Source: Irpex lacteus (Eukaryota > Basidiomycota > Agaricomycetes > Polyporales > Irpicaceae). From it: a DNA stretch of 64,000 nucleotides. This document shows, piece after piece, positions 12,984-24,721 of the stretch (positions are counted from its first letter, which is position 1; each line of letters begins with the position of its first letter). The notes beneath the pieces are model-generated. The model was given only the letters and a program-made list of their open reading frames with translations, had not been told where the DNA came from and did not search any database. Location: contig MQVO02000018.1 of the NCBI GenBank assembly GCA_001986395.2, forward strand, positions 186,001 through 250,000. The letters run 5' to 3'. Both the position numbers and the translations under genes were made by a program.

Positions 12984-14767
12984 TTATGAGAGCTTGGCGT
13001 TGATATGAATGGCGACAGCATTGCGAGAAGATAAGTTGTAGGGGATTTGACCACCGTTCTTGACAGTGACAGTGCCACCGGAGCACGAACCACTCGAGAA
13101 GACGCCGGAGATGACGTTGCAGTACACACCGTCGGGCAAGCCAGTCTTCCAGGTGGCATCCCACTGCGAGTCGGCGTTGTTGATAGCAACGAACCCAGCG
13201 GTACCCCGGTCGAAGGCGATCTGCGAGTTCTGGCCCGTCTGCCAATTGGCGATGGCGGCACTGCCAACGGTATTCCTGAAGGCGGTCATACCCTGGAAAG
13301 CAATCCATCGATGCTGGCAGAACCAGCCGTTGGAGCCGCCGGTGCCAGAGCAAGTACCGGTGCCACCGTTGGGTGCGCCTGCATCAGAGTTGGTGTCGAA
13401 GCCGGAATAGGACGAGAGGACGGTGACAGTGCCGTAGGGGTGGGCGAGGGAGAATATAGTGGCGAGAACATAAGTATTGGAGGGTGAGGAGTTCGTGAGG
13501 GCAGCGCCATTGCGCTCTGTGTCGTGATTGGTAACGAAGACATTAGCCTTGTCACCCGACACCCAGCCAAGGTTGTCGAAGCTTTGTAGGCCGTTGATAG
13601 CTCCGTTCAAGAAAGCGTTCTTGAGAGCGGTTGTGTAACGGAACCTATCATGCAAGTTAATATTCATATGTGATGGAGAGTAGAAACAGGTGTGCTCACT
13701 CTTGAACATCACCAATGCCGACGTATTGGTTGGGGGTGATAGGCTCACCCTCACCATAGATGACCTCCTGAGTGAGGTAAGGAGAGCCATTCAAGCGAGA
13801 GGTGATATTGGTAAGGTCAGTCACGGCGATGTCTAGGAATAGAGCACTCATCAGAATACGTGACATACGAAAGAAGGGAATAATACATACGCTTAGAAGC
13901 ATCCAACCTGAGTCCGTCGACTCCTAGGGAAAGCAGATCGTTCCCATACTGAGCGAGTCTACTGCGAACGTACTCCGTATCGGTAGCCAAACTGCGCACA
14001 AACGCAAACAAATGTCATCAGGTCAGTCTCATTCATTCTCCATCCGAAAATTAAGCGATCCTCGGAATAGATGAGTGAACTTACTCTGCAAGTCCTTCCA
14101 ACTGGCACGTCTGGACTTCCACAGCATTGTCGTAATTGACAATATCGTCGTTGGGCTCCAAACCACAATGATGGAAGTCCTGATTTTGGTAGATACCAGG
14201 GTAGTTGTAGTGGGTGTACGACGAGCCGGCAACACCAGTGCCCGAGTCAGAGCCAGTCATATGGTTGAAGATAGTGTCTATGCAACAGCAAGTCCAAATA
14301 TTGATATGTTAATGTTGTGATGGACATAGGATAGATAATGACAGCATACCTGCGATTATCTTGACGCCCGCCTTGTGGCAAGTGGAGATCATGTTAGCAA
14401 ACTGTGATCGGTTGCCGCGCTTCGAGGTGAGCGTGTAAGAGACGGGCTGGTAATCAGTCCACCACTGGTCGCCAGTGACGTGCTCCTGAGGAGGGCTCGC
14501 TAAATTACGAGAAATCATCCCATCAGCGCTCAAATCATGAGGTTGGAAGAGATGTGACGCACTCTGAACATAACCATACCCGGCGGGCCCGAGGAAGTTG
14601 GTGCACTCGGACGCGATACTGTCCCAAGTCCACTCGAACATCTGAACGATGACGGCCTTGGACTGGCCAGTAGAGCGGGTTTCGAGAGCACTATTCTCGG
14701 GGATGACAATGCCCGCCGCCATGGAGCTGACGGCGGCGAGAACGAAGGGGAGTGTCAACTTGACCAT
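12984..14767 (-). CDS. Secreted alpha-amylase, GH13
   Basis: Endo-acting starch hydrolase secreted outside the cell. Exons 14767-14563, 14499-14350, 14277-14085, 13991-13891, 13832-13700, 13644-12984 give 480 residues. Signal peptide at residues 1-18 ([19 protein letters not shown]). The four GH13 regions are visible: I as IIADTIFNHM, II as [10 protein letters not shown] with the nucleophile Asp, III around [10 protein letters not shown] with the acid/base Glu, and IV as [10 protein letters not shown] with the third acidic residue. The opening AVIVQMFEW and GYVQTSPPQEH resemble the animal/Streptomyces-type amylases rather than Aspergillus Taka-amylase. The C-terminal beta domain ends at [12 protein letters not shown]; there is no starch-binding module. 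Introns fall inside conserved motifs with good phase agreement. Confidence 0.95.
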
Positions 14768-14820
14768 ACTGAACGGAGGTGTAGGATGAGAATGAACGAC
14801 CGAAGAGTACAGTGGAGGGA

Positions 14821-14826
14821 TTTATA
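14821..14826 (-). promoter_or_regulatory. TATA box of the alpha-amylase gene
   Basis: Minus-strand TATAAA, 54 bp before the ATG, followed by a pyrimidine-rich leader. Fits a strong inducible promoter. Confidence 0.6.
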
Positions 14827-16491
14827 GCACAGGGACGGAGGCGAGCTCTGTACTATAGAGTTAAAGTTGAACCTCAAACAATCCGGGATGACGACTGAAC
14901 CGAGGAAAGGCTGACGTTCAGCACAGACATAACCGGTGGGTTTTATAGTCCGTCCGAGGAGGTTCGGTGTTCAGAGCGGCAACGCACATCGCTGCCCATA
15001 TCTATCAAGTCCATGCAAGAAATGTGGAGCCATGTCTGTATCGAGACATGATTCCGTTTGTTCGGCCACTGCGAACTCGGAGGAGGCACGAGGTTATCTG
15101 AGGAGGGAACGCCAGTAACCATGTGAACATTCACGGAACGATTGGCGCTGAGCGGTAGGAATGACGAAAGCTGCTGTCGAACAAGCAGGGCGACAAGAAC
15201 CGTCGTCAGCAGGCCACAGGTATGTGAAACTCGCCAGGACTTGCTGAGCGTAGAAGCCAACGGGTGTACCGCCGTCCGATCCGGATCTCGGACATTGTGA
15301 TGGGGCACACATGGACCTCTGAGTGCAGAGCACACTAGAGTGGATCTTCCTGAACAACCGTCAGAGTGAATATGAGAAGAGTGTGAACAGCATACAGCGG
15401 TAGCCATCGTAAAAATAGGTACTTCTAGCTGATCCAAGCGAAACAATAGTTAGCGACATTCAAACATCCTAAATACGAATGAATGACGCACACGTGCAGA
15501 CCACCGTTCATACTCACAGATTCATAGTGAGAAGCTCAAACAGTGCATACTTGCGGCCTACTCCTATCTACGAAGATCGTTCTTCGTACTTGTCCCTCGG
15601 CGGCCGTCTGAACGTCGAAGTACGCCGAGCTCGCGCCCCTCTGGCAACCTTTCAGTTACGCTCTCTCATCCCATGACTGCTCGATTCTACCAATGAGCAT
15701 TCGCAACGCTCTATTCTCGCACTCCGCAGATCAACGTAGACTGCACTGGACAGCGGGAAATAGGTTCACAGTCTGTCGTCCCTGTACGTGCACCTGCGTA
15801 ATCCCTGAAATTTGGGCTCAGCAGACCTAGAAAGAGGAAAGTATAGCCTGAGGGCGCATGACCATCAGAATAGTGCTTTGAAAATAATCAGTTCTCGGTG
15901 ATGAGTGACGTCTGCGCTCTCACCTCAAGCCCCAGGCATTCGGGAGCGACATTGAGGCCGGAGTAGGGAGGGCATATGACGGTGCACATTTGGCATTGAA
16001 ACGGGTATATCGGCCGCGCACGTCAATCACATTGGTCCTCGGTACCTCGATCGATGTAGGTGAACGAGGCTAAAAGGAAATGGAACGCTGCTGGGATGCA
16101 GATTTCGTTTGTTGTGGTTGTACGAGAAGAAAAGTCTGAAGAAACACAAGAACGCTCAAGGCGACGTATCCGGAGTTGATGCGCCCGAGTCGCCTTATTA
16201 GGCAGGTCACCTGGTACGACGTTTTGTGCGACATCTCGCCCAATCGTGATGGAAATTCTTGGTAGGGACTATTATGGCATGAGCGGGGTCTGTTGAAAAA
16301 GGGTTTTCATTGCTGTCTTGAGTGGTGGTAATGTGACTACGTATACATGAATGTGTTGTCCCTAGGTATTGTGCGTGAGCGGGGGTATTTTGTAACGAGA
16401 ACAGAGAGAGCAGTGAGAAAACGAGGATAGCATGCCAAATCTAGAAAGTCTGCAAAAGATTTTCTCAAGCAGCAGAAGCCCTGCACATGCT
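14827..16491. other. Intergenic, amylase upstream region and unassigned DNA
   Basis: About 1.7 kb. A 167-codon minus-strand frame at 14943-15446 lacks any recognisable domain or codon bias. Nothing else supported. Confidence 0.6.
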
Positions 16492-18107
16492 TTACGCAGT
16501 AGGCGGCACGAAAGGCACATCAGGCCTGGGACCACCCTCTACCTTAGAACTCCTATAGCCTCCATGGTCGAAGCCCAAGCCGGAACTCGAGATGGCATCG
16601 TCGCGATCGTGAGCTAGCACCGCCCGCTCTTTCCCCACCTCCCCAGCAACCTTCACATTGGAACCGGCGGTATCCTTCCTCGCCCCCCTCTTCCAACTTT
16701 CCCAATTATCCACCCCATACGCATCCTTCCCCAGCTGCGCTGTTGTCTGCGCATCTCCAAAGAAATACGTCGCGTTCCCATGCCCATGTGCGATCGCCCG
16801 TAACTGCTCGAGTCTCTTCAGCTCCAAAAACGCTTCGAGGGCCTTCAGCTTGTGCTCAGACGAGGGTTTTCCGGGCTCAGCCAGCATGCGAGCGAGGACG
16901 TCGATTTGCGCGGCGAGCGCCTGACCTTGGTTCTTGGATGCTTCTAGGGTCCCCTGAGACTCGAGGATGAGTTTCTGCTTCGCACCGGCGGCATTGTTCA
17001 GTTGAGATTGGAGGGCTGAACATCGTCGTGACCCGGTATCAATCGGTACCGGGACGTTCGAGGAAATCGGATGCCACATGTCATGAAATAAGCAAAGACA
17101 AAATCAGCGATCGTGCAGGGTCGGACGCAGTCAACGATGAGGAACCAGAAAAACAGCGACAGTAAGGGCCAAGCTCGAATACCCCCGAGTATTGACAGAT
17201 GGCGGGTAACAGGACTATAGGTGTCGAAATCGATGGTGAAGATACGTGGCAGAAACTGGACTTACCTCCTTCAGATTCGAGTATAACTCTTTGCTTGTGC
17301 CCCTCGGCGACATTGATCATCGCCTGGGTATCCAGGATCTTCTTTCGACGCTCTCGCTCCGCGGCCATTTGGAGCTCCAGTTGTTTTTCAACATCCCGGT
17401 TAGAGGGTTGGAAGTGTTGGATCTCAAATCGCGTGCAATCGACGCCCCATTTCTATGGGTAATATTATATTGTAAATAGAGGGAAACATAATGGAAATGA
17501 TTCAGCGCACCTGGATGCTATGCCCAATAACGTCGTGAAGTTTCCTGTTTATTGCGTTTCTGTCTCCTATGACTTCGTCGTACTGATCAAACACTTTAGT
17601 ACCCCTTTACGTTTCGAGGGAGAACTAGACGTACGGTGAAATTGCCAACAACACTCCGCATTGCAGACGTTCCGATGAACGCTACATTCTGGCCAAAGTT
17701 GTCCACCGCAAAGCACGCGTCGTACGAGTTGCGTACTCTGTAGAAGAGCGAGCCAGAGACAGAGACAGGCACGTTGTCAGAGGTGAATCCCGTCAGTTCT
17801 CTGATGTCGACCTATGACCGACGCAGTTTCGATAGTAAGCGAACAGAAGCTTGCAATGTATAGAAAATCAGAGGAGACTCACAGACTGCTCCCTCATGTC
17901 GACCTGGATTACCGTGTGATATAATGGTATCTTCAGCCTGAGTCCAGGATCAAGCTTGACGGGGTTTCGACCTAGACTGAGTCGCCATCCTTCAGTACCC
18001 TGTTGGATGACGGTGGCGATACTTCGTGTGGCGACCCTTGTATTCGTAGCAGTCCGACGAGCTAAGCATCGGGGCGTGTGACGAAGAACGTTTTGTGTAA
18101 GCATCAT
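16492..18107 (-). CDS. Mitochondrial stomatin-like protein (SPFH domain), SLP-2 type
   Basis: Inner-membrane scaffold that organises cardiolipin-rich microdomains and respiratory proteins. Exons 18107-17883, 17811-17635, 17582-17511, 17452-17266, 17015-16492; 394 residues. The first 30 residues are rich in Arg and lack acids, as in a mitochondrial targeting signal. SPFH hallmarks follow: GTEGWRLSLGRNPVKLDPGL, IPLYHTVIQVDMREQSV, FAVDNFGQNVAFIGTSAMRS and KWGVDCTRFEIQHFQPS, then a coiled-coil segment with AERERRKKILDTQAMINVAEG. After that the protein departs from usual SLP-2: residues about 221-394 are a Gln/Ala-rich helix and a Gly/Ser tail ending PDVPFVPPTA instead of the common alanine-rich oligomerisation region. 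The preceding 250-nt intron is four times longer than any other here, so an exon may be missed. Confidence 0.85.
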
Positions 18108-19234
18108 GTAGTACAGATGCTAACGAGGAGGGATGACGCTGCGCAGTGGTGATACTTAAGTAGGATGCGGCTGATGGATACTGTGTGCTGCACTTACCAG
18201 GCATTATGTACTCTCCAGTTTATCATTCCACACGTCTAGTGCTGGCCGGGTGGGTGACGATGCGCGACGGCATCTGGATTCTCAACTTCAAAGGTGAATG
18301 AACCGTCTGCCGAAGGGGTGTGTACACATCCCTGCCGGGTCGGACCTGGTAATGAAATGATTGAAAGCCTGCGTTTGAAACTGACGACAGCGGCCACAAT
18401 GCACGCCTTTCCGAACCAATTACATGGCGTGCGAGATTGCAAGCTTCAAGCTTTGGTTAAGTCTGCGTTTTTGAGCCTTTAAATTTGAGACGAACTGTTC
18501 TGTGCTCCGAGCCCTGCCGGCGCGCATGGAGTATGGAGGAGGCATCCATCTCAGAACAAGAAGATGTCTTGATCTCTCAGCCATTCGACGTGTATTCGAC
18601 GCTTCAAGACGTGGACAAGGATTCAGTTACTTATATGACGGTGCTGGACTAAAGGACACGGCGGCGGATACCCGGGGAGGCCTTTATCAGCGCTTGCATT
18701 TTGATCCGCCTCGAGAGAGTTAATTCTCATCAGGCGCCCACACTGCGCCCACCTCACCATCGCCACACACGACGGCCGACGTCAATATCTCGTATAGAAC
18801 CTCCGAGTTGTTATAGAGACAATGTATGGAAGATAACGTTCCAAATATACAACGAAAGGGACAAGCGATTCAAATACAAGGCAGTGAACACCCCGATGTG
18901 GAATGTGCTCAAACTCGATATGAACAGCGCGGATCGCAACTTTGGCCTCTGCATCCATCTCCTCTGCCCAGCCTCATCTCACACCTAGTCATTGCCTCCA
19001 AGATAGGCAATATATACGTGAGTCTCGTGCTGTGCTACAAGTCATGCCTGTTTTTGAACTCGGGAGCAGTGTGGCGCATAAATACAGACAACCTCCCAGT
19101 GCAAACGCTGGACTGAGATAAACATTCTTGTACAAGTGTTGGTCACCGTTTGAGGTGCGTACTCTTCCTATACATGATATCGCCATGTAATCCTTGCTCA
19201 ACACAATGTACCTCTTCCGCTAGTGTACAACGCG
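18108..19234. other. Intergenic, no supported gene
   Basis: About 1.1 kb between the divergent stomatin-like and MYND B genes. Short ORFs only; nothing recognised. Confidence 0.6.
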
Positions 19235-21433
19235 ATGGCCGATTCTCAATATCCGGGTTATAAAATGGCCAATCAAACCGGCAGGTAAGTCACCGCCAAG
19301 ATCGACATCTTCACATCTCTTACCAACAATGTGATACCGTAGATTTCAGATCGTCCCGTATTCCGACTTCCTGTTGTTCTCGCCAGAGAGGATAGCACCC
19401 ACCCTACGTAAATTCCAATACGACAACGACCCAGAACGTCAAGTGATCGTTGAAGCTGTGTTGGACGTGGTGCAAAGTGAAGAAGCAGAGAAAGACCAAT
19501 GGGAAGGTCATTGGACAACGTTTATGGAGACCGGACTGCATAGGGTAGTCGTCGATATACTATGCGAGGACAAGACATATGCGGCAGGAGTTTCCGAGGT
19601 ATATTTTAGATCCACTTCGTGTTCGCCCCATCTAACTCGCTCGGTCAAACCCCCTTGGTTCCATAGGGCTACCCGGCGTGGACCTTCGTTCTGCTCCGCC
19701 GTTTTGGTGTCTGGCTTTCTCATAAGATGAAAACTGACCGTCATGACACCACCACTGTCGCACAAGTCGACGAAGTGCTCGGGCTATTGCCCCGTCTATG
19801 GAAGTACACTTGGACGAAGGAGATAATCAAGCACAAAGCTCCGTTCAGGATGTGGCGGTACAAGAACGAGGATGAAGACCTGGCGATATCGTTCATACAT
19901 ACTGTAGACGTTATGTTCAACCTCTACGTCATGCGACAGTGAGTGTCCGTTCTTATATTTTTCTGCCTTCTACGAGATCTTGTGCAGTGGCTTAACGCGT
20001 AATTTTCCGTTGCAGCCGTGAAGCACCTCCGGTAACGAACCATCTTGGACACCTGGCACTCTATATTTGGACGTTCTCTTGCGACTTTCGGTTCGATGAC
20101 CTCATGCTCCGCGCCCTCATCCTTGTCATCGATACCGCCGAACGTGAACAGCTCAAACCGTTCTTCAAAGAAGCTATCCTCGACAAGGACATTGTTCTCC
20201 CCTTACACGAACGATTCTGCTCGGAACTGCTCGATCAATATAACGTCAATATCCCTCTAAGAGGCGTGACATCGTTCCTTAGTGCAATTTCGGTGCATTG
20301 CCCTCCTGTACTGCACATAAAGTCAAGACCAACGACCCAAGAGATGTTCAACGAACAGGTGGCTAGGAAGGCCAGAGGGGAAGAGGAGGACGAGACGACG
20401 TTGATGCACTGTATCAGGATCGCGTGTCAGAGGCAGATATGTCAAGCTGAAAGCGACTCAATCACAAACAGCGTGCTAGGTGCAAGTCTGAGCGTGATCA
20501 AGTGAGTACAACTGGTTTCTTCTGTGGCGGTCACTCTGCATGTATGCATATATGTTGATTTCTGGCGCTGATGGTGGTTTGCGACAGAGATATCATGCAG
20601 GATAGCTTGGAACCCGGAAGTCAGAGACACTTGCCCGCCTTTTTTGAGGTAATTGACACGGCAAAGATTATACCTATGGTGGCACGCATAACTATACACG
20701 CCATTGACCAGAACGATCCCAGCCTCTTCCGTACGTGATTTCAACGCTTCCCTACGCGCATATACATGACTCTCTCATTCTTTGCTCTCGGCCTTCTTTG
20801 CAGACTGTCTTCAATTCATCTTAGAAATGTACGGTGTCTCTGGAGAAACCTGCAGACGCACTGCCACCCCGAACGTCATGTCCAAAATCTTTGCAATCTC
20901 ACGCGAGCTGTGGTATCCGACCGTCCAAGAGATCCGAAACCATCCCATCCCATTGGACAACGACCAAATGGCGAAGATGCGAGATTGGGCGCTGCAGGTG
21001 TGGTTGACGTTCGGGAAAAAGCTAGGGTTCAATGAGCGAGTGGAGGAAAGGAGGGTCAGGGCGATGTCGACTAGCCAGGATCATTCGCAAGGGTTGAGGG
21101 ATGCAGCTCGACGAGGCAGCGTCGATGCGACGAATGAACTACGCAGGGCGCAGGGCGCTGATAACGGTTGGCGGGGGATACTGAGTCCGTTCGTAGTGAA
21201 CTCGAGAATGTGTCATTGGAAGGACTGCTTGTGTTCGTGGGACGAGAAGCCGCCACATCGGATGAAGGTGTGTAAAGGGTGTTGGAGGGTATGGTACTGT
21301 GGGATGACGTGTCAGGCGCGGTGAGTCGACAGTATATTACCTACCCCGTATACACGGCTCATAAAATGTTGTGGATTTCAGGGACTGGCAGGATCACAGA
21401 GACTACTGTCTACGGCATCGTGAAAGAACTTAG
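19235..21433 (+). CDS. MYND-type zinc finger protein, paralogue B (most divergent)
   Basis: Exons 19235-19284, 19343-19598, 19667-19938, 20016-20501, 20588-20730, 20804-21320, 21382-21433. After an extra short first exon the phase series 0-2-2-1-2 matches the other eight genes. The N-terminus does not carry the EVRLPY block. The central motifs are still visible as HLALYIWTF and IACQRQIC, and MHC precedes the latter with one residue extra. An insertion with an acidic Lys/Arg patch (ARKARGEEEDE) lies just before that motif. The finger reads CHWKDCLC, HRMKVCKGCW, YCGMTCQAR, DWQDHRDYC. About 591 residues. The region before the finger (ERRVRAMSTSQDH...) is longer and more polar than in its relatives. 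Function unknown. Confidence 0.88.
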
Positions 21434-21965
21434 GTAGGAGGGCTAGTCTCTCATTCACCGCATCTCATGCTCATTGTGTCCACGATGTCACCTTCAGCTT
21501 GAACCGACTAGGATGTGTCGCAATTGTAAACTATAAAACAAATGCCTTACGGTCAACGTAATGGCGATTTGCGTTGTGCGATGAACAACAAACATCAAAT
21601 TTGCACCTGGCCTCTACGGAAATTACGTGATAACTTGAAGTATCCCACGCGCACTTTCTCTATCTGAGCTCGTGCTCGGGGTATATAAAATCTACGACTC
21701 TATGGCGATCACTGGAACGTTTGCATTTCGAGAGAGCATAAATGGTCTTGCCAGATTTAGAAATGCAATGTACAGCTGCGGGACTGCATCATTGCTGTGG
21801 CGCTAAAGACCTGGACCGAATCTTTCACCACCATTCGACAAGCAGCTAGCAAACCAGAACCTGTGTACTGTTTCGAAACTGTGGGTGCTTGCAACTATGG
21901 CTTGATCTCGGTATAGCTGACTAACGCATATTGAGGTTGCTAAGTGCTGCCTAATAGCCAGAATC
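21434..21965. other. Upstream region of MYND gene C, duplicated upstream of D
   Basis: TATAAAACAAATGCC at about 21532 and the following GCGATTTGCGTTGTGCGATGA-like text recur, diverged, at about 24292 upstream of paralogue D, at the same offset as the two start codons. A TATATAAA box sits at 21682-21689. Confidence 0.65.
21682..21689 (+). promoter_or_regulatory. TATA-like box upstream of MYND gene C
   Basis: TATATAAA 277 bp before the ATG at 21966; if used, the leader would be over 200 nt. Confidence 0.35.
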
Positions 21966-24048
21966 ATGGTCGAACCAGAGCCTGAAATTAGGCTCCCGTA
22001 CGACAACATAATGTCGTTACTGCTGGACCCTGAATATCGCGAGGTCGATCCTGACATGTCCAGGGACGCATCTCGCCGGATACAAGAAAACAGGTTCGGA
22101 TTGCAACAGCGCGTTATGCAACTCAAAAAGTGCCACGAAGATGGCAATGCGCGCCGGTTTGACCTCATGCAGGAAGTTCAACGTGACCTCGCATTCTGGC
22201 ATTACATTAGAGGCTGCATGGACCGGGAGAACATTCCCGACGAGGCAGACGATATCTGGGTAATGCATGAGGATGGAGTGGCAGACCTCGTAATGGATAT
22301 AGCGTCCGAGAAAAGCATTTACGTTCTGGATGGCGGTGTTCAGGAGGTACGTTTCAGTCATCCTATCTTGTTGATACGCCGAAAATTCATCGCTTAAATC
22401 CATCATAACCTGTTTCTCGAAAGACATACCTTCACCATGTTCATAGCTCCCTTTACGCATGTCTTTGCGGGTATCTCCACATACTCATCAAGCCAGCGTA
22501 TCGGCGTAGATACCTTAAAGCTGCCAAGTCATATCTGGAGCGGGCTAACCGTCTCTGCATGATGTTGTGGTCAAACAGGGACCAGACCCTCGGCATTATG
22601 ACCGACATACCTCATGCATATAGCGACGACCGAATGCGGTTTGCTATGATTGGGCGCATGTTATCACGACGTATTCTATCATCAAACTATACCACGTTTG
22701 CTAGTAAGTTCCTACCACCCGCTGCGATACTCGACAGTTCGTGTTTACGGTTATTGACGGAGGAACATAGTAAACAGGTTCAGCAGCTTACATACGGCCG
22801 CGTATATCATGTCGCAATGTACATGTGGGCGCACACTCGCAACCTCCACTACAGTGACATAGCTTGGGACATAGTCTCGATAGGCATCGGAGAACAAGGA
22901 CCTGTCGTTGGAAGCGGACCTGAGCATAACGTTGTGGTGCGACAATTTCTCGAAGAAGCAGTCATGCAAGCCGATCGGCAAAACGAAGTAGCTGCGAGAA
23001 TGTCGCAAATCCTGAGCAACCGATGCGTATTCGACCGCCTCCTCGCAACCTATCTTAGTGTTTTTCATATGATGATCACTGCCTTGCCCGCTATCCTACG
23101 TTCATTATCTCCCACAACTCTCCTGCAGTTGCGCAAGAGTTGCTCAATCGCATTTCAGCGGCAGATGTGTTCGGGATGCACTGACGATGGCATGGCGCGC
23201 ACATACGAAGTTTTGAAGACATCGATGTACGTTATATCGTGAGTGTGCTCGTTTATTTGTAGACGTTTGCACACTAACACATTCTGTAGATTTACCTGGG
23301 AAGAACCCTTCGGACTCGCTTCAGCCGGCCCCATGACCTTGCCTATGGCGCTAGTGTTCTGGAAGGAAGCCGTGCGCATTAAGTTGCTACCCCTCATGTT
23401 GGCGCTCTTTCGCCTTCGTGTGACTCAAGAACGTGCAAACAGAGACTTCCTCAGTAAGTGCTACGTCGTGGAAGGAGGATCGCCACTGAGCAGATTGTCT
23501 TTTCTCAGCAATGCTTTGTCGTCTATTGACTATATGCAGAGTGGCCGCAGCTACGATTCGATTGAATGAATCGCGGCTCTCAAACGTTGGGCGTGACCTT
23601 CTACATACCGTATTAGTGTTCATGCGCTCTATGTGGTACCCTGTCCAGGAATACCTGGAGCCCATGGAGCGACAGCCGAACGACCGATACGAGATGTGGA
23701 TGCCCCTTATAGCGTTATGGGAAGACCTCGGTCTCGCCTGCGGCTTGTCTGAGTCCGATACCAATATCGAGAGCCCTGAGTCTTGGAGTGAACAGGTTTT
23801 GCGCTCTAGGAGTAACGGTTTCACACGCGCGGGCTGCTCTTGGCCTCAGTGCCTGTGCTCACTTACGCCTCATCATGGGATGAAAATCTGCAAGGGTTGT
23901 TGGCAAACACGCTACTGCAGTCGTCAATGTCAAGTAATGTACGCCTTGCGTCAAAGCATAATGTCTTTTGTCGATTGCTCATTTCCCATACTGTACTAGG
24001 GACTGGCCTCGCCATCAAGCAGTATGTTCTGAAAACACACGACAGTAA
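21966..24048 (+). pseudogene. MYND-type zinc finger protein, paralogue C, with a one-base frameshift
   Basis: Exons by comparison with D: 21966-22346, 22424-22703, 22771-23238, 23290-23453, 23509-23938, 24000-24048. Begins MVEPEPEIRLPYDNIMSLL; motifs YHVAMYMW and CSIAFQRQMC; finger CSWPQCLC, HGMKICKGCW, YCSRQCQVM, DWPRHQAVC. Exon 2 is 280 nt against 281 in D and 278 in A. The lost base is near 22667, where ATGTTATCAC is followed directly by GACG; A and D have CTGACG there. Normal splicing of intron 22704-22770 then leads to a stop soon after. The intron is 67 nt and stop-free in the shifted frame, so its retention would restore the downstream frame. All other sites look intact, so the lesion is recent, or a sequence error. 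Confidence 0.8.
22704..22770 (+). other. Intron whose retention would repair the frame of paralogue C
   Basis: GTAAGT donor and TAG acceptor are intact. Length 67 nt (remainder 1) offsets the one-base loss in the exon before it, and the frame is open across it. Confidence 0.7.
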
Positions 24049-24721
24049 GTAGTTTCAAGTTCAAGTTCGTGGTTCGGCATGCTTAATTAAAATACTCGAA
24101 AGCCGTACATATAGTACGTAACACAACATAATCGACCAGAGACCAGGTTGTCGGGGTTCCGGCGGTCAGTCGATGTAACGATACTACTAGTGCAAATACT
24201 GACGCTGATCGTTCAGTTGGCGGACCTACTGGCGGGGCCAGTAGGAAGTTAGAAGGAGAGGTATGGGAGCATTCTTATGTTGTGTTGTGGACTATAAAGC
24301 GAATGCCTCATGCTGGCAGTCAATGTATCGTTTAGTAACGGTGATTTACGTCGTGCGATGACAGACGAGCTTCATACATGTCAGGCTGCTCTAAAGGGCA
24401 GTTACTCAACGCTTTGATGAACGTGCCTATGCCATCGCATGTCCGAGTCTGAGTGGGAGTAAGTATACTTGGTGGTGCTTGGTCCCGGTCAAGTGCGACG
24501 GGGTAGTAGATCTGGACGCAATGGCGCTAAGGATCTCGATCTTCAAATTATCTTCCGCCCTCGTCCGACAAGTAGCCCACTACCGGTGGCCAGTCTATAG
24601 GAACTTCAGAATTCGTGGGGTCAATGTTCTAGGCTGTAGGTTCGTGCCAAACTATCACTTTTGGTATCGGTAGCTGACTATCGCACGCGTACAGCCTGAG
24701 GTTGCTCAGTAAAATCAAACC
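24049..24721. other. Upstream region of MYND gene D
   Basis: Contains TATAAAGCGAATGCC at about 24292 (copy of the C upstream text) and TATCGTTTAGTAA at 24326-24338, a motif also seen upstream of paralogue E and, with one or two changes, G. No gene. Confidence 0.55.

Noticed and set aside
13047..13570. Gly/Val-rich frames overlapping the amylase last exon
   Set aside because: Antisense or out of frame with the GH13 domain, which is unambiguous.
14943..15446. 167-codon open frame on the minus strand upstream of the amylase gene
   Set aside because: No recognisable domain, mixed codon use, Ser/His/Cys-rich random-looking protein and no conserved exon structure. An unannotated gene cannot be excluded without transcripts.
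23387..23824. 145-codon minus-strand frame across MYND gene C
   Set aside because: Shadow frame. Comparable frames appear antisense to A and D because the genes are similar, not because they are coding.
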